Notes: generated by a model from the sequence alone, not told the origin. A DNA stretch of 64,000 bases from Herbaspirillum hiltneri N3 (GCF_001267925.1 NZ_CP011409.1:1054001-1118000), one strand, 5' to 3'; positions 1-9,437 are shown, counted from the stretch's first letter. A program made the numbers and translations.

Positions 1-384
1 ATTACCGAGACCGGACTGGTCGGTAACGAGAACCTTGCCATCAGCCATCTGGAGGCGCTCAATGCCCAAGGATATGGCATCACTATCGACGATTTCGGCA
101 CCGGTTACTCCTCTTTGCAGAAGCTCAGTCGCTTTCCGACGAAAAGTATTAAGATAGACCAGTCTTTTGTGGCGCAGATCGGTATCAGCGAGAAGAGTGA
201 ACTGATCATCCGTGCGGTGGTGTCGCTGGCGAAGATCCTTTCCTGCACTACCGTCGCCGAAGGCGTCGAAACGCTGGTGCAGGAAAAATTTCTCAAGGCG
301 ATCGGTTGCCAGTTCTTCCAGGGCTTCTATTACTACCCGCCGATGGAATTTCAGCAGGTCAATCAATTGCTGAAAGGCCGCTGA
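1..384 (+). CDS. EAL-domain protein, C-terminal part (c-di-GMP phosphodiesterase)
   Basis: The reading frame is open from the first base, so only the last 127 residues are present. They are the C-terminal half of an EAL domain, which hydrolyses cyclic di-GMP to pGpG. Visible motifs are the metal-binding DDFGTGYSS (about residues 30-38 of the fragment), KIDQSF with the conserved lysine (about 51-56), EGVET, and the closing QGFYY segment. The conserved acidic and lysine positions that can be seen are intact, so this half looks active. Whether a GGDEF, PAS or membrane part precedes it cannot be told from this window. It ends 100 bases before the next gene on the same strand. Confidence 0.9.
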   Translation: MTETGLVGNENLAISHLEALNAQGYGITIDDFGTGYSSLQKLSRFPTKSIKIDQSFVAQIGISEKSELIIRAVVSLAKILSCTTVAEGVETLVQEKFLKAIGCQFFQGFYYYPPMEFQQVNQLLKGR

Positions 385-484
385 CCGCAGCCGGGGCCGT
401 TCCGAGGCCGCAAGAGACAAGCACACCCAAGCACATCTGAGCATAAGCAGGCGTAGCCCGCATCAAATTGAAAAGAGACAAACA

Positions 485-1423
485 ATGAGCAAGAAAAAAA
501 CAGCGCCGACACCTGTCTATCGCGGCGTCTTCCCGGTCGCACCGACCATTTTCGACGACCACGGCGACATCGACCTGGAAGGCCAGCGCCGCTGCATCGA
601 TTTCATGATCGACGCCGGCTCCGACGGCATCTGTATTCTGGCCAATTTTTCCGAGCAGTTTGCACTCACCGACGACGAGCGCAATGCACTCATCAGCACC
701 GTGCTCGATCACGTCGCGGGCCGCATCCCGGTAATCGTCACCACCACCCATTTCAGCTCGCGCATCTGCGCGCAGCGCAGCCGCAATGCGCAGGATGCGG
801 GCGCGGCCATGGTCATGATCATGCCGCCGTACCACGGCGCCACCATCCGCGTCGGCGAGCGCGGCATCCAGGAGTTCTTCCAGACGGTGTCGGACGCGAT
901 CGACATTCCCATCATGATCCAGGACGCGCCGGTCAGCGGCACCACGCTGTCGTCGACGCTGCTGGTCAAGATGGCGCAGGAGATCGCCAATGTCTCCTAC
1001 TTCAAGATCGAAGTGCCGCAAGCCGCCAACAAGCTGCGTGAAATCATCGCCCTCGGCGGCGATGCCATCGTCGGTCCGTGGGACGGCGAAGAAGCCATCA
1101 CGCTGATGGCCGACCTCGACGCCGGCGCCACCGGCGCCATGACCGGCGGCGGCTATCCGGACGGCATCCGCCGCATCCTCGACGCCTACGTTGCAGGCGA
1201 CACCGAGCTGGCCGCGCAGCACTACCAGCAATGGCTGCCGCTGATCAATTACGAAAACCGCCAGGGCGGCCTGGCGTCGTGCAAGGCGCTGATGAAAGAA
1301 GGCGGCATCATCAAATCCGATTCCGTGCGCCATCCGCTGGCGGCCATGCATCCGGCCACGCGCGAAGGCCTCATCAAGATCGCGCGCCGCCTCGATCCGC
1401 TGGTGCTACGCTGGGGTAAATAA
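485..1423 (+). CDS. Dihydrodipicolinate synthase (DapA) family protein
   Basis: The 312-residue protein has the length and fold signature of the DapA/NAL class I aldolase family, whose members make or break carbon bonds next to a keto acid through a lysine Schiff base. The Schiff-base lysine is probably K174 (in YFKIE) and the PPY tyrosine is Y116. The family's usual second catalytic tyrosine, in a YN-x-P context, is replaced here by Q146 in IQDAP. This argues against a housekeeping DapA and for a lyase or dehydratase acting on another keto acid or sugar acid. No sugar-acid genes lie next to it. The start ATG follows an AAGAGA-type ribosome site. The substrate is not known. Confidence 0.85.
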   Translation: MSKKKTAPTPVYRGVFPVAPTIFDDHGDIDLEGQRRCIDFMIDAGSDGICILANFSEQFALTDDERNALISTVLDHVAGRIPVIVTTTHFSSRICAQRSRNAQDAGAAMVMIMPPYHGATIRVGERGIQEFFQTVSDAIDIPIMIQDAPVSGTTLSSTLLVKMAQEIANVSYFKIEVPQAANKLREIIALGGDAIVGPWDGEEAITLMADLDAGATGAMTGGGYPDGIRRILDAYVAGDTELAAQHYQQWLPLINYENRQGGLASCKALMKEGGIIKSDSVRHPLAAMHPATREGLIKIARRLDPLVLRWGK

Positions 1424-1762
1424 GCGCGCAGCAATTCGTTTTCTGCTGCACTGCATTTCCGGCCGCGTCCTTCGCAAGAAGACGCGGCCGTTTCATTTGA
1501 ACTGTGACGAACGCATGACAACGTGACAGAGTTTTTCTGTTATTACGTACATATCAACATGCCAACATCCTGTGAAGCCTTGCGCCACCACGGATATCCA
1601 TTCGTTGAATACCAGATATGCGTTAATTAAATCTCGTCGGTACATTCCTGCCTGTTTCTTTAAGGCTATATTTCCTTCAGCAGAATATTTTGCAGTGCAT
1701 CATTCCCTTTCCACAAAAGGGGCGCTGCTCCAAAAACACAACGGGAAATCTGAGAGGCTCAC
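1424..1762. other. Intergenic region with terminator and probable promoter
   Basis: These 339 bases hold the terminator at 1460-1498 and then an AT-richer stretch before the patatin-like gene, which probably carries its promoter. A short open frame at about 1572-1766 has no ribosome site and no recognisable motif, and I do not call it. Confidence 0.6.
1460..1498 (+). terminator. Rho-independent terminator after the DapA-family gene
   Basis: A 10-bp GC-rich stem (CGGCCGCGTC at 1460-1469 pairing with 1481-1490) with an 11-base loop is followed by TTTCATTT. It lies 37 bases after the stop codon. Confidence 0.75.
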
Positions 1763-2902
1763 ATGACCAATCAGTACAGGGCGGGGAAAAAAGCATTGGT
1801 GATCGGCGGCGGTGCGCCGAACTCGACATTGATCGCAGGTGCGCTGACCGCGTTCCTCGACGAGGGCATCGAGTTCGACGTGATCTCTGCCTCCGGCGCG
1901 GGCGTGCTCATGGGGCTGCTGTACCAGGCGCCGCTGGGTTGCACGGCGCGCGAGGCGCTGGTGCGCTGGGCCGAAGTCGGCGTGGCCGACAGCATCTACA
2001 AGATGTTCCCGGTCAACTACAAGATATTCAACAAGCCAGGCCACGGCGCGCGCAGCTTTCGCGACCAGGTGCCGGCGCAGATGCCCCAGATGCCACAGCT
2101 GGCCGGCCTGCCCAACATGTCCGGCGCGGCCGGTAATCCTTTCCTCGATGTCTTCACGCAGCGCTTCGCCGAAGCTTCGGGCGCATGGAATGACTGGATG
2201 CACCTGATGCTGTCGGCCATGTCGCCATCGGACCTGTCGTCCAAGAGTCTGGGTCTGTGCGCGCACCATCCCTTCCTCGAACAGGCGATCGACTTCGACG
2301 CCATCGCGCGCATGAAGCCGGAGTTCTACATCAACGCCTACAACATGAGCAAGAGCGAGATGCAGGTATGGGACAAGAATGAGATCGCGCCGATTCATGT
2401 GCGCGCCGCGCTGTCGTTCCCCTTCCTGTATCCGCCGACCGAAATCGGCGGCGACGACTACATCGAAGGCGCCGCGCTCGATACGCTCAATTTCAATCCC
2501 TTGATGACCAGCGGAGACAACCCGGGAAAGCACGGCGACATCGACACCCTCGTGGTGCTCGACATCCTCGGCGAGGACCGCCTGATCCGCAAACCGCGCA
2601 ATCTGTACGACGCCTGGGTGCGCTCGATCATCACGCCGCTGGTGAAGATCTCGAAGACCGAGATGCGCCTGTTCGAACTCGAGCACAACACGCATCCGGA
2701 CACCGGCGAACCGCTGCGCCGCCTGCTCAAGGTCGACCTCATGAGCGGCATCCCCGAGGAGCATTGGCCGGAGGTGCTGGACTGGTCGGCGTCGAACATG
2801 CAGCTGCTGTTCGATGTCGGCTACCGCGCCGGAAAAGAGTTCTGTCGCGAGCATGGCGAGTCGCTGCGGGATGCCCTCGAAGGCGCTCCGCTGGCGGCAT
2901 AG
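1763..2902 (+). CDS. Patatin-like phospholipase family protein
   Basis: The 379-residue protein starts with the glycine-rich oxyanion loop of patatins (ALVIGGGAPNS, residues 11-21) followed by a nucleophile-elbow-like ISASGAG (41-47). Patatins are Ser-Asp lipid acyl hydrolases with GxSxG and DG[GA] motifs. Here the elbow reads S-A-S-G-A around S44, and the DG[GA] position reads E235-G-A in DYIEGAA, so both catalytic motifs deviate. It may be a diverged subfamily with changed chemistry or an acyl-binding protein. No signal peptide is visible, suggesting a cytoplasmic protein. The start ATG has GAGAGG six bases upstream. It is followed after 130 bases by a chemoreceptor gene, with no obvious functional link. 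Confidence 0.75.
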   Translation: MTNQYRAGKKALVIGGGAPNSTLIAGALTAFLDEGIEFDVISASGAGVLMGLLYQAPLGCTAREALVRWAEVGVADSIYKMFPVNYKIFNKPGHGARSFRDQVPAQMPQMPQLAGLPNMSGAAGNPFLDVFTQRFAEASGAWNDWMHLMLSAMSPSDLSSKSLGLCAHHPFLEQAIDFDAIARMKPEFYINAYNMSKSEMQVWDKNEIAPIHVRAALSFPFLYPPTEIGGDDYIEGAALDTLNFNPLMTSGDNPGKHGDIDTLVVLDILGEDRLIRKPRNLYDAWVRSIITPLVKISKTEMRLFELEHNTHPDTGEPLRRLLKVDLMSGIPEEHWPEVLDWSASNMQLLFDVGYRAGKEFCREHGESLRDALEGAPLAA

Positions 2903-3032
2903 GCGCCGCCCCTAATTTGCAACATCGAGCAACAACGGAATCGCCAGCATCATCTCTGCAGGAGGAGACAACGCCAGCACCGCAGCCCACGAAGCCGCGG
3001 ATTCCATTCACTTTTTGAGAAATGAAACGACC

Positions 3033-4694
3033 ATGACGATCACCAAACGCCTTATTCTCACACTCTCGGTGGCCTTGCTGGCGCTCCTGTTTGTCGGTGT
3101 CGACGGCCTCTGGCAACTGCAGCGCGCGCAGCAGCGCTTCGATACCGTGCAGAACCGCATCATCCCGAGCATCAGCGGCCTCAATGCCGCCAAGGGTTTC
3201 CTCGCCGATACGCGCCTGGCCGGCTATCGGCTGTCGGTGTTCTCCAACCTGAGCGACAAGACGGCGCTGGACAAGGCCGTGGCCGATGCCAACAAGGCCT
3301 TCGACGACGTCGTCGCCAAGTACGAGAAGGAACAGATTTTCGACGACACCGATCGCAAGATGCTGGAAGCGGACAAGGTCAATATGGAGGCTTATCGCAA
3401 GGCGCTGATTCCGTTCTTCGCCGCTGCGCATGCGGGCGACATGGACGGCGTGCGCGCCACGCTGATGGCCGGCACCCCGTTGGCGTTGTCCGCCGCCGGC
3501 GTCAAGAAAGGCATCGACGAGCATATCGCCTACAACGGCAAGCTGGTCGACGACGTGCGCGCCGAGAGTATCGCCGCGTACGAGTTCGCATTCAAGAGCA
3601 TGATCGCGGTCATCGTCGTGGCGTTTCTGCTGACCGGCACGCTGGCGCTGACCCTGTACCGCAACATCAGCGGCAGCCTGCGCAATATCCGCAATACGTT
3701 TGAAGAAATCAGCGCGTCGCTCGATCTGTCTCAGCCGATGCAGGTCGATCGCATGGACGAGATCGGCCACACCGCCACTGCCTTCAACAAGCTGCGCGCG
3801 CGTATCGTCGACGTGATCGGCACGGTGCGCACCTCGACCGATTCGGTCAGTGTCGCCGCCAAGCAGATCGCTGTCGGCAACACCGACCTGTCGTCGCGCA
3901 CCGAACAGCAAGCCGCGTCGCTGGAAGAAACCGCATCGAGCCTGGAACAGCTGACGTCGGTGGTCAAGCAAAACACCGAGAACGCCAAGCAGGCCAACCA
4001 GCTCGCGCTGTCGGCGTCGCACATCGCGTCGCAAGGCGGCGATGTGGTGCGCCAGGTGGTCGACACGATGAACTCAATCAATGAATCCTCGCGCAAGATC
4101 GTCGACATCATCAGCGTGATCGACGGCATCGCTTTCCAGACCAATATCCTGGCGCTCAACGCCGCAGTGGAAGCCGCGCGCGCCGGCGAACAGGGCCGCG
4201 GCTTTGCCGTGGTGGCATCGGAAGTGCGCAGCCTGGCGCAGCGCTCAGCCGCCGCCGCCAAGGAAATCAAGACCCTGATCGACGACTCGGTCGACAAGGT
4301 CGGCTCCGGCAGCAAGCTGGTGCAGCAGGCCGGCACCACCATGAGCGACATCGTCCACAGCGTGCAGAAGGTGACCGATATCGTCGGCGAGATCGCCAGC
4401 GCCAGCGAAGAACAAAGCAGCGGCATCAGCCAGGTCAACCAGGCCGTGTCGCAAATGGATGACGTCACGCAACAGAACGCCGCGCTGGTGGAAGAGGCCG
4501 CCGCTGCCGCGCAGGCGTTGCAGGATCAGGCCGAAACGCTGGAGCAGGTGGTCAGCGTGTTCAAGCTGGACGCCGCGCGCCTGGTGACGAACGCCGCCGC
4601 GCAATCGGCCAAACGCGCCATCGACATCACGCCTTCGGCGGCGCGTCTGTCGGCGAGCGAACCGCGTCGACTGGAACATGAGGTGGATGCATAG
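3033..4694 (+). CDS. Methyl-accepting chemotaxis protein
   Basis: A chemoreceptor of 553 residues. The first transmembrane helix is at about residues 5-24, followed by a periplasmic helical ligand domain of the four-helix-bundle type. A second helix lies at about 188-210, then HAMP and the long cytoplasmic signalling coil. The hairpin tip that contacts CheA and CheW is clear ([20 protein letters not shown] and the following [12 protein letters not shown]). No C-terminal CheR-binding pentapeptide is present, since the protein ends in [10 protein letters not shown] start at the ATG at 3033. An in-frame TTG at 3015 would add only six residues and sits less well before the first helix. The ligand is unknown. 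Confidence 0.93.
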   Translation: MTITKRLILTLSVALLALLFVGVDGLWQLQRAQQRFDTVQNRIIPSISGLNAAKGFLADTRLAGYRLSVFSNLSDKTALDKAVADANKAFDDVVAKYEKEQIFDDTDRKMLEADKVNMEAYRKALIPFFAAAHAGDMDGVRATLMAGTPLALSAAGVKKGIDEHIAYNGKLVDDVRAESIAAYEFAFKSMIAVIVVAFLLTGTLALTLYRNISGSLRNIRNTFEEISASLDLSQPMQVDRMDEIGHTATAFNKLRARIVDVIGTVRTSTDSVSVAAKQIAVGNTDLSSRTEQQAASLEETASSLEQLTSVVKQNTENAKQANQLALSASHIASQGGDVVRQVVDTMNSINESSRKIVDIISVIDGIAFQTNILALNAAVEAARAGEQGRGFAVVASEVRSLAQRSAAAAKEIKTLIDDSVDKVGSGSKLVQQAGTTMSDIVHSVQKVTDIVGEIASASEEQSSGISQVNQAVSQMDDVTQQNAALVEEAAAAAQALQDQAETLEQVVSVFKLDAARLVTNAAAQSAKRAIDITPSAARLSASEPRRLEHEVDA

Positions 4695-4727
4695 GCCGGC
4701 TGCAAAGGTAGTCGCGGCAGTAAAGAA

Positions 4728-4757
4728 GGCCGCACGGTAGTGCGGCCTTTCTTTTTG
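4728..4757. terminator. Bidirectional rho-independent terminator
   Basis: An 8-bp stem GGCCGCAC/GTGCGGCC (4728-4735 with 4740-4747) has a GGTA loop and is flanked by A-rich and T-rich tracts on the two sides. It sits between a plus-strand chemoreceptor and a minus-strand flavin reductase, so it can serve both. Confidence 0.85.
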
Positions 4758-4772
4758 GGCGCAGTTTTCCGG

Positions 4773-5324
4773 CTAGAGATTCTGCGGCAGGAAGCGTTCC
4801 CGCCGGCTCACGTGGCGTCCGGCTTCCCGGAACTGGCCGTCGCCGGTGTAGTGCACGGTCTGCGGATATTTGGGCGAAGGTGCGGCATGCGCCTTGACGA
4901 CTTCGAAGATGAAGTAGTTATAGGTGTCGATCAGGCAATCGTCGTAGATCTTGCATTCGAGACTGACGAAGCAGTCGTCGAGCAGCGGTGCACGGACCTT
5001 TTCGGCAACACTGGTATGCAGGCCGAAGCGCGAGAATTTGTCGACATCGGCGCCGGAACAGTTACCGATGTCGGTGACGGTATCGATCATGTCGGCGGTG
5101 GGGATGTTGATCACGCATTCGCGGCTGCTGCGGATCAGTTCGAAGCTGTGGTTGCCGGAGGCGATGATGCAACCGACCAGCGAGGGCGTGAATTCCATCA
5201 CGGTATGCCAGCCCAGCGTCATGACATCGGTCTCGTCCTGCCAGCGCGAGGTCACCAGCACGACGGGGCCGGGTTCAAGATAATGACGGATGTCGGAGAC
5301 GGGGTAGTCGACCTTCTTGTTCAT
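4773..5324 (-). CDS. Flavin reductase family protein (FMN-binding split barrel)
   Basis: The 183-residue protein matches the flavin-reductase-like FMN-binding family: a PVVLVTSRW strand near the N-terminus, TLGWHTVMEFTPSLVGCII, an NHSFELIRSS helix and a VINIPTADM segment. Such proteins either reduce free FMN with NAD(P)H for a partner monooxygenase or are flavin-binding proteins of unknown partner. No oxygenase component is adjacent. The start is the ATG at 5324, with GGTGAG five bases upstream. A GTG directly before it is less well placed. Confidence 0.85.
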   Translation of the reverse strand: MNKKVDYPVSDIRHYLEPGPVVLVTSRWQDETDVMTLGWHTVMEFTPSLVGCIIASGNHSFELIRSSRECVINIPTADMIDTVTDIGNCSGADVDKFSRFGLHTSVAEKVRAPLLDDCFVSLECKIYDDCLIDTYNYFIFEVVKAHAAPSPKYPQTVHYTGDGQFREAGRHVSRRERFLPQNL

Positions 5325-5469
5325 CACGGCTCACCAGTGTGGAAACGAAGACGATCCATTCTATGCCCGGGGCCGCGCCGATTTCTGTAGGACAAAAACT
5401 GATTTTGGCGCCGAAACGCCCGCCGGACGCCGCAATCCGTTAGCTGCCGGTCAAGCTCTTGTCATCCGG

Positions 5470-7269
5470 TCATGCCAGTCCGGCAATGTCGGCATTGCGG
5501 ATGATTCCCGAAGCATGGCCGCGCCTGGCGACGTTGATCATGGCGCGGCCGAGTTGTTCGGTGGTGGTGATGTGGCGTGGGAACAGTCGGCGCAGCAGCG
5601 ACAGCAGCGGCCCGGTCAGCGCGTAGAACCAGCGATAGGCCGGCGTCTTCGACACTTCGCCGTGCATCGGCTGGATGGCGCCGGGCCGGAACATCCAGGC
5701 CGCCTTGAACGGCAGCGCCAGCAGCGCGTTTTCGGTCTTGCCCTTGACGCGCGCCCACATCGCGCTGCCGCGCTCGCTGCTGTCGGTGCTGGCGCCGGAC
5801 ACGTAGGCGAAGCTCATCTGCGGATTGAGCCGGCACAGCGTCTGCGCCGCCGCCATGGTGACCACGACATACGGGATGGCCAGCACGGTGTGGCCGATGG
5901 TGAGACCGAGGTCGGTGCCGACCAGGCCCATGCGCGAGAACAGATAAAACAGGCCGACCGCCACCACGATGCGCGGCACGATCAGCGGCGCCAGCAGGAA
6001 GGCGAACACCGGCTTGGTCCAGCGCGGCGGCAGGCGCGTCAACGCCAGCGCGGCGCCGATGCCCAACGCGGTCGATGCCAGCGCGGTGACAATCGCAACA
6101 CCGAACGAGCGCAGGAACGAGGCTTGCCACACTGGCGAGAAGATGAAGGATTCAAACCAGCGCAGGCTGAAGCCCTGCGGCGGGAACGACAGGAACGGCG
6201 AATTGGTGAAGGCGATCGGGAACACCACGATGATGGGCAGCGACAGCAAGGCCACCGCGACCACGCTGTACAGCTTCAGTCCCTTCACCTTTCGCACCAC
6301 CGGCCCGGCTGCGCCGTAGCCGCTGCCGCACAGGCGGCCGATGCCGATCAGCAGCGCGGTGGCGACGGCCGAACTGTTCTTCCTTGGTGCGGCGCGGGTG
6401 TCGCCGCTGAGCGAAGACAAACCCACCAGCTTATCGTAGAGGATGAACACCGCCACCGCGAAGATCAGTAAAACCGTCGACAACGCCGCCGCGTACGGCA
6501 GATTGAACAGATCGTTGATCGCCGAGATCACCATCTGCGCGACCATGGTTTCCTTGGGCGTGCCGAGCAGCGCCGGCAGGATGAAGAAGCCCAGGCTGGT
6601 GATGAACACCAGCAAGCCTGCCGCCGCGATGCCGGGAGCGGCCATCGGCAGGAACACCGAGAAGAACGCCACGGAACGGTTGGCGCCCAGCGTCTCCGCC
6701 GCCTGCAGCAACTGCGCGTTGACGCCGCGCATGATCGGCAACATGTTGATCACGGCCAGCGGCAGCATGGCATGCACCATGCCGATCATCACGCCGGTCA
6801 TCGACGGCGCCAGCGCATTCGGATCGTCGACCAGGCCGAGGCTGGCGGCCAGCGTCAGCAGGATGCCGGTCTTCGACAGCACCAGGATCCAGGCGAAGGT
6901 CTTGACCAGGTAGCTGGTCCAGAACGGCACCATGATCCAGATCATCCAGCGTTCGCGGAAGCGGTCGCTCAACTGGCTCAGGAAGTAGGCCACCGGAAAG
7001 CCCAGCAGCACCGACAGCAGCGCCGTCAGGCCCGAGATCAGGAAGGTGTTGCCGAGCACCTTGGCAAACACCAGATCGCTGGTCATGCGGCGAAACTGAT
7101 CGAGCGTGGCGTGACCGTCGGCATTGACGATGCCGGTCTGCAGGATCTCGACCACCGGCACGCAGAAGAAGCAGATCAGGAATACGAAACACGGCAGGGC
7201 CGGCAGCCACGCCGGCAACCGCTTGCGGGGCGCTCTTTTCGCCGCGCCTGGGGAGAGTGAACTGGACAT
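5470..7269 (-). CDS. Chimeric gene: two-domain ABC permease fused to the tail of an epimerase-like protein
   Basis: The 599-residue frame has two unrelated parts. Residues 1 to about 472 are a polyamine/iron-type ABC permease. The first half is complete, with its EAA loop (QLLQAAETLGANRSVAF) and membrane helices. A second half begins at about 330. It stops in the middle, at AIPYVVVTMAAA, before its own EAA loop and last helices. From about 473 the sequence is soluble and reads as the C-terminus of an NAD(P)H-binding epimerase-like family (LNPQMSFAYVSGASTDSSER, WARVKGKTENALLALPFKAA, TTTEQLGRAM). The Rossmann N-terminus of that protein is absent. The join lies near 5845-5856, inside a GCGGCGGCG run. 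The gene ends the binding-protein/ATPase/permease operon. The truncated second half should impair coupling to the ATPase. Confidence 0.85.
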   Translation of the reverse strand: MSSSLSPGAAKRAPRKRLPAWLPALPCFVFLICFFCVPVVEILQTGIVNADGHATLDQFRRMTSDLVFAKVLGNTFLISGLTALLSVLLGFPVAYFLSQLSDRFRERWMIWIMVPFWTSYLVKTFAWILVLSKTGILLTLAASLGLVDDPNALAPSMTGVMIGMVHAMLPLAVINMLPIMRGVNAQLLQAAETLGANRSVAFFSVFLPMAAPGIAAAGLLVFITSLGFFILPALLGTPKETMVAQMVISAINDLFNLPYAAALSTVLLIFAVAVFILYDKLVGLSSLSGDTRAAPRKNSSAVATALLIGIGRLCGSGYGAAGPVVRKVKGLKLYSVVAVALLSLPIIVVFPIAFTNSPFLSFPPQGFSLRWFESFIFSPVWQASFLRSFGVAIVTALASTALGIGAALALTRLPPRWTKPVFAFLLAPLIVPRIVVAVGLFYLFSRMGLVGTDLGLTIGHTVLAIPYVVVTMAAAQTLCRLNPQMSFAYVSGASTDSSERGSAMWARVKGKTENALLALPFKAAWMFRPGAIQPMHGEVSKTPAYRWFYALTGPLLSLLRRLFPRHITTTEQLGRAMINVARRGHASGIIRNADIAGLA

Positions 7270-7299
7270 GGAGATTCCTCGTATCGGTGAAGCGACGGC

Positions 7300-8364
7300 T
7301 TAGCAGGTCACGACGGCGGCGTGCTCCGCATGCCAGCGGATGCCGACGCCGTCGCCCACTGCAGGCGCTTCGCGGCGGCCGCAGCGCAGCAGGAAAGGCC
7401 GGCTTTCGCCGATATCGACCAGCACCCGGATATCCGAGCCGGCGAACACGACTTCGCTGACGATGCCGTTGACGTAGGCGTCGCCGGCGCCGACGCCGGT
7501 CAGGCAGGCTTCTTCCGGGCGCACCACCAGCGAGATGTCGGCGTTCGTTCCCGCGCCGTCCGGACGCCGCGCCGGCAGCGGCACGTCGAAACGGCCGTTG
7601 CCCAGACGCGCACCGGCCCCGCTGTCCTGCACCCGTCCCGACAACAGGTTGGAGTAGCCGATGAACTGCGCCGAGAATGCCGTGGCCGGACGGTCGTACA
7701 GATCCTGCGGCGTGCCGATCTGTTCGATCTTCGACTGGTTCATGAGGCAGATGCGGTCGGACAGGTTCAGTGCTTCTTCCTGATCGTGGGTGACGTAGAT
7801 GAAGGTCGCGCCGAGATCCTTGTGCAGGCTGCGGATTTCGGATTGCATGTGCTCGCGCAGTTTCTTGTCGAGCGCCCCCAAGGGCTCATCCAGCAGGATC
7901 ACCGACGGCTTGTAGACAAAGCAGCGCGCCAGCGCGATGCGCTGCTGCTGGCCGCCCGACAGCTCGCGCGGCAAGCGGTTGGCGTAGCTGCCCATCTGCA
8001 CCATTTCCAGCGCGTCGCGCACTGCGGCGGCCATCGCCGCCTTGTCCATCCTGCGCATGCGCAACGGGTAGGCGATGTTTTCCCACACCGACAGATGCGG
8101 GAACAGCGCGTAGCTCTGGAACACCATGCCGATGCCGCGTTCGCCGGCTGCGGTGTGGGTGGCGTCCTTGCCGTTGATGAACAACGAACCGCCGCTCGGC
8201 TCGACCAGTCCTGCAAGAATCTGCAGCAGCGTGGTCTTGCCGGAGCCGGACGGTCCCAGCAGGGTGAGGAATTCGCCGTCCCTGACGTCGAGGTCGGTCG
8301 GCGACAGCGCCGTAACGCTGTCGTAGTGCTTGCTGATGGCACGTGTTTGCAATCTGGCAGTCAT
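7300..8364 (-). CDS. ABC transporter ATP-binding protein (PotA-like)
   Basis: The 354-residue ATPase powers the adjacent importer. It shows Walker A GPSGSGKTT, Q-loop VFQSYALFP, signature LSGGQQQRIALAR, Walker B VILLDEPLGALD and the switch histidine in YVTHDQEEA, all early in the protein. A TOBE-type C-terminal domain follows (about residues 270-350), as in spermidine/putrescine and iron importers. I start at the ATG at 8364 (MTARLQTR), 14 bases after the binding-protein stop. The open frame extends further upstream but overlaps that gene out of frame. The permease starts 30 bases downstream. Confidence 0.93.
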   Translation of the reverse strand: MTARLQTRAISKHYDSVTALSPTDLDVRDGEFLTLLGPSGSGKTTLLQILAGLVEPSGGSLFINGKDATHTAAGERGIGMVFQSYALFPHLSVWENIAYPLRMRRMDKAAMAAAVRDALEMVQMGSYANRLPRELSGGQQQRIALARCFVYKPSVILLDEPLGALDKKLREHMQSEIRSLHKDLGATFIYVTHDQEEALNLSDRICLMNQSKIEQIGTPQDLYDRPATAFSAQFIGYSNLLSGRVQDSGAGARLGNGRFDVPLPARRPDGAGTNADISLVVRPEEACLTGVGAGDAYVNGIVSEVVFAGSDIRVLVDIGESRPFLLRCGRREAPAVGDGVGIRWHAEHAAVVTC

Positions 8365-8378
8365 CGCTTGTATCGCTA

Positions 8379-9437
8379 TCAGGAAAGTAACCAGGCGTTG
8401 AAACGGTCCGATACCGCGTTGCGGTTCTTGTGCCACCACGGGCCGCTGGGCGGACGCATCAGGGCGATGTTGGCGGGTGCGGTCGGCAGGATGGCGGCGC
8501 GTGCAGCGGGGATGTCCTTGTAGGCTTCCAGCGCGGTCGGGCCGTACGCCAGCGTGTCGGTGAAGCCGCTCTGGCGCTTGGCGTCGGCACAGAATTTGAC
8601 GAACTCCTTCGCTACGGCGGCGCGCGGATTGCCCTTCGGCACGCCCCAGCCTTCGATCGAATACAAACCCTGGTTCCAGTTGATCGCCACCGGTGCGCCG
8701 CCTTCGATGGCGGTCTGCGCGCGTGCATTCCAGGTCGAGATCATGTCGACTTCGCCGGATTGAATCAGCTGCATCGCCTGGGCGCCGCTGGTCCACCAGA
8801 CTGCGACGTGTTTCTTGATGCGATCGAGGCTCTTGAAGGCGCGATCCAGATCGAGCGGGTACAGTTTGTCGGGTGCAACGCCGTCGGCCATCAGCGCTTG
8901 CTCCAGGGTGTCGATGGCATTGCGGCGCAGCGAGCGGCGGCCCGGGAATTTCTCGACGTTCCAGAAGTCGGCCCAGGTCTTTGGAGGATTCTTGGCGAAC
9001 TTGTCGGTGCGGTAGGCCAGGATGGTCGCGTACACGTCGACGCCGACGAAGCTTGATGTGATCGAACCAGGCAGCATGTTCTTGAAGTCGGTCGGCACGA
9101 TACCGAGCGGCTCCAGCATGCCGGCTTCTTCGAGAATCGGAATGTCCTGCGCCAACGTCAGCGTGGTGACGTCCCACACGAAGTTTTTGGTCTGCACCAT
9201 GGCGGTCAGTTGCGCGACCGGCTGTGCTTCGCGGGCGACGTTGACGATCTTCACGCCGGTGGCTTTTTCAAACGGATCGTAGAAGGCCTTTCGATAGGCG
9301 GCCGTGTAAGGACCGCCCGGGTCGGCGACCACCAGTTGCCTGGTTTGCGCCAGGATCGACGGCGCAATGCCGGCAGCCGCAATACCGCCGGCCATTTTCA
9401 GGACGGTGCGGCGATGGTTGTTGAATTGCTGAGTCAT
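8379..9437 (-). CDS. ABC transporter periplasmic substrate-binding protein
   Basis: The 352-residue protein begins with an RR-containing, Tat-like signal (NHRRTVLKMAGGIAAAG... ending near ILAQ at about residue 31). It continues as a PotD/AfuA-type binding protein (LVVADPGGPYTAAYRKAFYDPFEKATG, DVTTLTLAQDI, ISTWNARAQ). It would deliver a polyamine-like, opine-like or other small organic solute to the permease. The substrate cannot be read from the sequence. Of two nearby ATGs I choose 9437, because GGGAG lies five bases before it and overlaps the upstream ATG at 9449. It is the first gene of the ABC operon and follows the hydratase gene by about 108 bases. Confidence 0.9.
   Translation of the reverse strand: MTQQFNNHRRTVLKMAGGIAAAGIAPSILAQTRQLVVADPGGPYTAAYRKAFYDPFEKATGVKIVNVAREAQPVAQLTAMVQTKNFVWDVTTLTLAQDIPILEEAGMLEPLGIVPTDFKNMLPGSITSSFVGVDVYATILAYRTDKFAKNPPKTWADFWNVEKFPGRRSLRRNAIDTLEQALMADGVAPDKLYPLDLDRAFKSLDRIKKHVAVWWTSGAQAMQLIQSGEVDMISTWNARAQTAIEGGAPVAINWNQGLYSIEGWGVPKGNPRAAVAKEFVKFCADAKRQSGFTDTLAYGPTALEAYKDIPAARAAILPTAPANIALMRPPSGPWWHKNRNAVSDRFNAWLLS

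Noticed and set aside
359-1351. Long minus-strand open frame opposite the DapA-family gene (330 codons).
   Set aside because: It mirrors the codon structure of the plus-strand gene, has no ribosome site and reads as Arg/Ala/His-rich sequence without motifs. Similar long antisense frames at 1700-2854, 2739-4034, 12111-13040 and 26208-28088 were rejected for the same reason.
8365-9177. Upstream extension of the ABC ATPase frame.
   Set aside because: It overlaps the binding-protein gene out of frame and contains no family sequence. The ATPase starts at 8364.
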